Source: an uncultured Actinomycetes bacterium
Lineage (GTDB): Bacteria; Actinomycetota; Actinomycetes; S36-B12; UBA5976
Direction: 5' to 3'
Assembly: GCA_937896305.1 (NCBI GenBank)
Contig: CALBND010000166.1
Location: 1-8,282, forward strand
DNA: 8,282 nt
The notes beneath the pieces were generated by a model. That model worked only from the letters and a program-made list of their open reading frames with translations, was not told where the DNA came from and made no database searches. Shown one piece after another: positions 4,660 to 8,282 of this stretch. Position 1 is the first letter of the stretch. Every line of letters starts with the position of its first letter. The position numbers and the translations under genes were made by a program.

Positions 4660-7527
4660 GTGAGTGAAAATCTCATTCTAAAACCAGTCCAAGGTGTGTC
4701 ACGAATCGTGTCAAATAGGGAAGCAGTCTTCTCAGATCGCCATATTGGTCCTGACCAGTCAAGTATTGAATTAATGTTAAAAGAATTGAAACTAAATTCA
4801 ATAGATGAACTTTTAGAAAAAACAGTTCCGGGTTCAATCAGATTTCGCGATAGTTTAAATTTACCTCAAGCTTTATCCGAAAGCGCTGCCCAAAAAGAAT
4901 TATTAGACATTGCTTCCAAAAATCAGAATTTGACTAGCATGATTGGGCTTGGTTATTACAACTGTTTAACACCTGCAGTTATCAGACGTAATATTTTAGA
5001 AAATCCTTCTTGGTACACCGCATATACGCCCTATCAACCAGAAATTGCACAAGGTCGACTTGAGGCACTTTTACTTTTCCAAACAATGATTGAGGATTTA
5101 ACAGGTTTACCAGTTGCAAACGCATCGTTGCTAGATGAACCAACAGCTGCAGCTGAAGCTATGAGATTGGCGCAAAAAAGTTCCAAAAATAATTCAAATA
5201 TTTTCTTGGTTGATAAAGATACTCATCCACAAACTATTGCTGTGTTACAAACTAGAGCAAAACCGGTAAATATTGAAATAAAATTGATTGATATTGCAAT
5301 TGAAAATATTACAAGTGAAGCCTTTGGACTTTTAGTCTCGTATCCATCAAGTTCTGGAAATATTTTGGAATTAAAAAACATTGGAGAAAAAGCAAAATCA
5401 GATGGTCTAATTTTAATCGCTGCAACAGATTTACTCGCTTTGACCTTAATTAAAGAACCATCTTCTTGGTTAGCAGATATAGCAATTGGTAGTGCACAAA
5501 GATTTGGTGTGCCACTTGGATTTGGTGGACCACATGCTGGCTTTATCTCTGTCACAGAAGATCTTTCAAGATCTTTACCAGGCAGATTAGTTGGGGTAAG
5601 TGTTGACACTAAAGGAAGAGCTGCTTATCGATTAGCACTTCAAACAAGAGAACAACATATAAGAAGAGGAAAAGCTACAAGTAATATTTGTACCGCACAA
5701 GTTTTATTAGCTGTTATTTCTTCTGCTTATGCTGCTTATCATGGTCCACATCGTCTAAAAGCTATGGCAGAACGCATTAATTTACAAGCCCAACAAATCG
5801 CTTCCATGGCCACAAATGCTGGTTTTCAAGTAATGCATAAAAATTATTTTGACACAGTTGCTATAAAAACTGGTAAAACTGAAAAAATAATCAGTGATTT
5901 TGTCAACAAAAATATAAATGTCCGTAAAATTGATAACGAAACTATTGCAATATCAGTGGACGAGACGACAAATGATGAAGTACTTGAAAATATCTCATCA
6001 GTTTTTTCAAAACCAGTTACAGAAATAAATAAAGTACACATAAATAATCGTGAAACTAAATATCTAACTCATGTTCATTTTAATAAGTATCACAATGAAA
6101 CTGCCATGCTTAGATGGCTTCGTTCTCTAAGTGATAAAGATGTTGCCCTAGATAGATCAATGATTCCGCTTGGATCTTGCACAATGAAATTAAACGCTGC
6201 TAGTGAAATGGAACCAATAACTTGGCCGATATTAGCAAATATTCATCCGTTTGCTCCTAAAAATCAGATAACAGGTTGGCTAGAAATTATTGAACAATTA
6301 GAAAAATGGTTATGTGAAATAACTGGTTATGACGCTGTTAGTTTGCAACCAAATGCTGGATCTAAAGGTGAATTCGCAGGTCTATTAGCAATAAGTGCCT
6401 ATCATCAATCTAGGGGAGAGGCTCATAGAAATATTTGTTTAATTCCATCTAGTGCTCATGGCACAAATGCTGCTTCAGCGGTTATGACAGGAATGCAAGT
6501 TGAAGTTGTTGAATGCGGTGAGACTGGTGATGTTGATTTACTGGATTTAGAAAATAAAATTAATAAACATAGAAATAATTTAGCTGCAGTTATGGTCACA
6601 TATCCCTCAACACATGGTGTATTTGAAGAAGGCATAACAAAAATATGTGAAATGGTTCATGAAGCAGGTGGTCAAGTTTATGTTGATGGTGCGAACTTAA
6701 ATGCCTTAGTCGCGGTTGCTAAACCTGGAAAATTTGGTGCAGATGTCTCACATTTAAATTTGCATAAAACATTTTGCATTCCTCATGGTGGGGGCGGTCC
6801 AGGTGTTGGTCCAGTAGCTGTTAAATCGCACTTAGCAAATTTTTTACCCTCACATCCTTTATATAAATTTAATAGCGAAGTTGTTGGTCCCGTTAGTGGT
6901 GCACCATGGGGAAGTGCTGGGATTCTGCCAATATCTTGGATGTACATCAGAATGATGGGTGCTAAAGGTTTGTTTGAAGCAACAGGTGTAGCGATATTAT
7001 CTGCAAATTATGTGGCAAAGAAATTGAATAAACATTTCCCAGTGCTATACACAGGAACAAATAATACGGTGGCACATGAATGCATTCTTGACATTAGAGA
7101 AATAACAAAAGAAAGCAATGTAAGTGTTGATGATATTGCTAAAAGATTAATGGATTATGGATTCCATGCTCCTACAATGTCTTTTCCAGTTGCTGGAACA
7201 TTAATGATTGAACCAACTGAAAGTGAAGATATTCACGAAATCAATCGGTTTATTGATGCAATGGCCATGATCAAAAAAGAAATTAATGAGGTCATGTCAG
7301 GACAAATAAGCATTGAGGATTCAGCTTTAAGAAATGCACCTCATACAGCCGAAGATATAACTGATGAATGGACCAGAAAATACAGCCGAGAAAAGGCCGT
7401 TTTCCCAGTCTCTGGCCTTAGAAACAAGAAGTATTGGCCACCTGTGAATCGGATAGATGGCGCATATGGGGATAGGAACTTAATCTGTTCTTGTCCATCA
7501 CCTAGGGAATTGGCTGAAAGTATTTAA
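4660..7527 (+). CDS. gcvP: Glycine dehydrogenase (aminomethyl-transferring), glycine cleavage P protein
   Basis: A 955-residue, PLP-dependent enzyme that decarboxylates glycine and passes the aminomethyl group to lipoylated GcvH. It is the single-chain form, close in length to E. coli GcvP (957), not the split GcvPA/GcvPB pair. The N-terminal half (about 25-450) begins with DRHIGPD and contains MIGLGYYNCLTPAVIRRNIL and LLDEPTAAAEAM. The C-terminal catalytic half has IPLGSCTMKLNAASEM (about 502-517), SLQPNAGSKGEFAGL and SAHGTNAASAVM. The PLP lysine is in NLHKTF (about K703), followed by the glycine loop PHGGGGPGVGPV. The end GDRNLICSCPS is typical. An AT-rich, poorly conserved linker joins the halves (bases about 5840-6070). 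GTG 4660 is preferred over an in-frame TTG at 4654 because TAAGAT looks like a -10 that would start transcripts there. gcvH lies upstream beyond four other genes; no gcvT is seen. Confidence 0.97.
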   Translation: MSENLILKPVQGVSRIVSNREAVFSDRHIGPDQSSIELMLKELKLNSIDELLEKTVPGSIRFRDSLNLPQALSESAAQKELLDIASKNQNLTSMIGLGYYNCLTPAVIRRNILENPSWYTAYTPYQPEIAQGRLEALLLFQTMIEDLTGLPVANASLLDEPTAAAEAMRLAQKSSKNNSNIFLVDKDTHPQTIAVLQTRAKPVNIEIKLIDIAIENITSEAFGLLVSYPSSSGNILELKNIGEKAKSDGLILIAATDLLALTLIKEPSSWLADIAIGSAQRFGVPLGFGGPHAGFISVTEDLSRSLPGRLVGVSVDTKGRAAYRLALQTREQHIRRGKATSNICTAQVLLAVISSAYAAYHGPHRLKAMAERINLQAQQIASMATNAGFQVMHKNYFDTVAIKTGKTEKIISDFVNKNINVRKIDNETIAISVDETTNDEVLENISSVFSKPVTEINKVHINNRETKYLTHVHFNKYHNETAMLRWLRSLSDKDVALDRSMIPLGSCTMKLNAASEMEPITWPILANIHPFAPKNQITGWLEIIEQLEKWLCEITGYDAVSLQPNAGSKGEFAGLLAISAYHQSRGEAHRNICLIPSSAHGTNAASAVMTGMQVEVVECGETGDVDLLDLENKINKHRNNLAAVMVTYPSTHGVFEEGITKICEMVHEAGGQVYVDGANLNALVAVAKPGKFGADVSHLNLHKTFCIPHGGGGPGVGPVAVKSHLANFLPSHPLYKFNSEVVGPVSGAPWGSAGILPISWMYIRMMGAKGLFEATGVAILSANYVAKKLNKHFPVLYTGTNNTVAHECILDIREITKESNVSVDDIAKRLMDYGFHAPTMSFPVAGTLMIEPTESEDIHEINRFIDAMAMIKKEINEVMSGQISIEDSALRNAPHTAEDITDEWTRKYSREKAVFPVSGLRNKKYWPPVNRIDGAYGDRNLICSCPSPRELAESI

Positions 7528-7537
7528 CTTTCTAAAC

Positions 7538-7580
7538 TAGATATTTACTTTACATAACATATCTTATCGGACAATATCTA
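7538..7580. terminator. AT-rich inverted repeat between converging genes, possible bidirectional terminator
   Basis: TAGATATT (7538-7545) pairs perfectly with AATATCTA (7573-7580) around a 27-base loop. A shorter alternative uses ATATCT at 7559-7564. The site fills the 58-base gap between the converging gcvP and glycosyltransferase stops, where a shared terminator is expected. The stem is almost free of GC and no clear T-run follows, so a normal intrinsic terminator is doubtful. Confidence 0.3.
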
Positions 7581-7585
7581 TGAGG

Positions 7586-8282
7586 TTATTTATTCCTAAA
7601 TATCCTTTTAAAACCCCAGCCACCTATCTTCATAAAGGCCTCAATGACGATACTTTGACTCATTTTTGAGGTTCCTATAGTTCTTTCTGTAAAAACTATG
7701 GGAACTTCTTTTATCTGACATCCAAGAGCTAATAATCTTCGAACCATATCTACTTGAAAACAATATCCCTGACTATCCATTTCACCTAAATTCAACTTCT
7801 TTATGGCAGACGTTTTATAAGCTCGATAACCACCTGTTGAATCAGCAATCTTGAAACCTAACATCTTTCTGGCATACCAATTCCCACCTCGCGACAAAAT
7901 TTCTCTTGATTTAGGCCAGTTAATTACTTTGCCACCTGGGATCCATCTGGAACCTAAAACACAATCAAAATTGTTTAATTCTTGCAAAATAAGAGGTAGC
8001 TGACTTGGGTCATGTGATCCATCAGCATCCATTTCTACGACAACATCAAAATCATTTACCGATTCTATAAATCCTGAAATATAGGCAGCTCCTAAACCAT
8101 CTTTAGATTTGCGATGTAAAACTTCAAAATTTTCGTATTTCTTAGACAAGTTATCTGCCAATTCACCTGTTCCATCGGGACTATTATCATCTATAACTAA
8201 AACATGAACATCTGGATTACTTTCATAAATACGATGAATAATTGAAGGTAATGTATGTAATTCGTTATATGTTGGAACTAAT
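7586..8282 (-). CDS. Polyprenol-phosphate mannosyltransferase, GT2 family (5' end outside window)
   Basis: The minus-strand frame stays open from the stop (7586-7588) to the right edge, giving about 231 residues without an N-terminus. From the edge it reads LVPTYNE, then VLVIDDNSPDGTGE, R.SKDGLGAAYISGF, and the metal and nucleotide site VVEMDADGSHDPSQLP. Further on are CVLGSRWIPGGKVINWP, SRGGNWYARKMLGFKIADST, GGYRAY, and the C-terminal GTSKMSQSIVIEAFMKIGGW. These are the dolichol/polyprenol-phosphate mannose synthase signatures (Ppm1 catalytic domain in mycobacteria), transferring mannose from GDP-mannose to polyprenyl phosphate on the inner membrane face. It ends at GWGFKRIFRNK with no C-terminal membrane helices, as in the soluble bacterial type. 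A fused N-terminal Lnt domain, as in M. tuberculosis, cannot be excluded. Substrate sugar is inferred from the family. Confidence 0.88.
   Translation of the reverse strand, partial: LVPTYNELHTLPSIIHRIYESNPDVHVLVIDDNSPDGTGELADNLSKKYENFEVLHRKSKDGLGAAYISGFIESVNDFDVVVEMDADGSHDPSQLPLILQELNNFDCVLGSRWIPGGKVINWPKSREILSRGGNWYARKMLGFKIADSTGGYRAYKTSAIKKLNLGEMDSQGYCFQVDMVRRLLALGCQIKEVPIVFTERTIGTSKMSQSIVIEAFMKIGGWGFKRIFRNK

Noticed and set aside
5223..6041. Minus-strand frames opposite gcvP
   Set aside because: They lie fully inside a certain gene, with no start signals and no family likeness.
7586..8161. 191-residue version of the minus-strand glycosyltransferase starting at TTG 8161
   Set aside because: Conserved GT2 motifs (PTYNE, DDNSPDGTGE) continue upstream in the same frame to the window edge, so that TTG is internal and the gene is cut by the edge.

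Overview
The window reads as a compact, AT-rich (roughly 36-40% GC by eye) chromosomal segment from a member of the Actinomycetota. The gene order DUF881 - small basic protein - DUF881 - gcvH - FHA protein - MerR - DUF151 - MerR - gcvP is the one I recall from mycobacteria (the M. tuberculosis Rv1823-Rv1832 neighbourhood, minus Rv1831) and other Actinomycetes. High-GC relatives are the norm in that class, so low GC, short spacers, 1- and 4-base gene overlaps and apparently leaderless starts suggest a streamlined lineage such as the freshwater acI group (Nanopelagicales). That placement is inference. No mobile element, CRISPR array, tRNA, rRNA or phage gene was seen.

Left part (1-2307, + strand): the last codons of a gene that is probably a CDP-alcohol phosphatidyltransferase. 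Then come two DUF881 single-pass membrane proteins sandwiching a small polytopic membrane protein (DUF1290, Sbp), all joined by overlapping stop/start codons. The lipoyl carrier GcvH of the glycine cleavage system follows.

Middle part (2308-4634, + strand): a new transcription unit probably begins at a good promoter whose start point coincides with the ATG of a GarA/OdhI-like FHA protein. It continues with overlapping genes for an FtsR-like MerR regulator and a DUF151 bifunctional-nuclease-like protein. A 116-base gap with inverted repeats separates these from a second, highly conserved MerR-type gene (Rv1830-like).

Right part (4635-8282): gcvP, encoding a full-length single-chain glycine decarboxylase, probably starts at a leaderless GTG. 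It converges on a minus-strand GT2 glycosyltransferase gene (polyprenol-phosphate mannose synthase type) that is cut by the window edge.

How the genes may work together: GcvH and GcvP are two of the glycine cleavage components. GarA/OdhI proteins in relatives control 2-oxoglutarate and glutamate metabolism. FtsR in Corynebacterium controls ftsZ, and DUF881/Sbp genes lie next to ftsAZ in Bacillus. The block thus joins C1/nitrogen metabolism with cell division and envelope functions. Most of the window is conserved housekeeping; the parts least understood are the DUF881-Sbp-DUF881 set, the FHA protein that lacks the usual phospho-switch motif, and the regulatory sites before the FHA, second MerR and gcvP genes.
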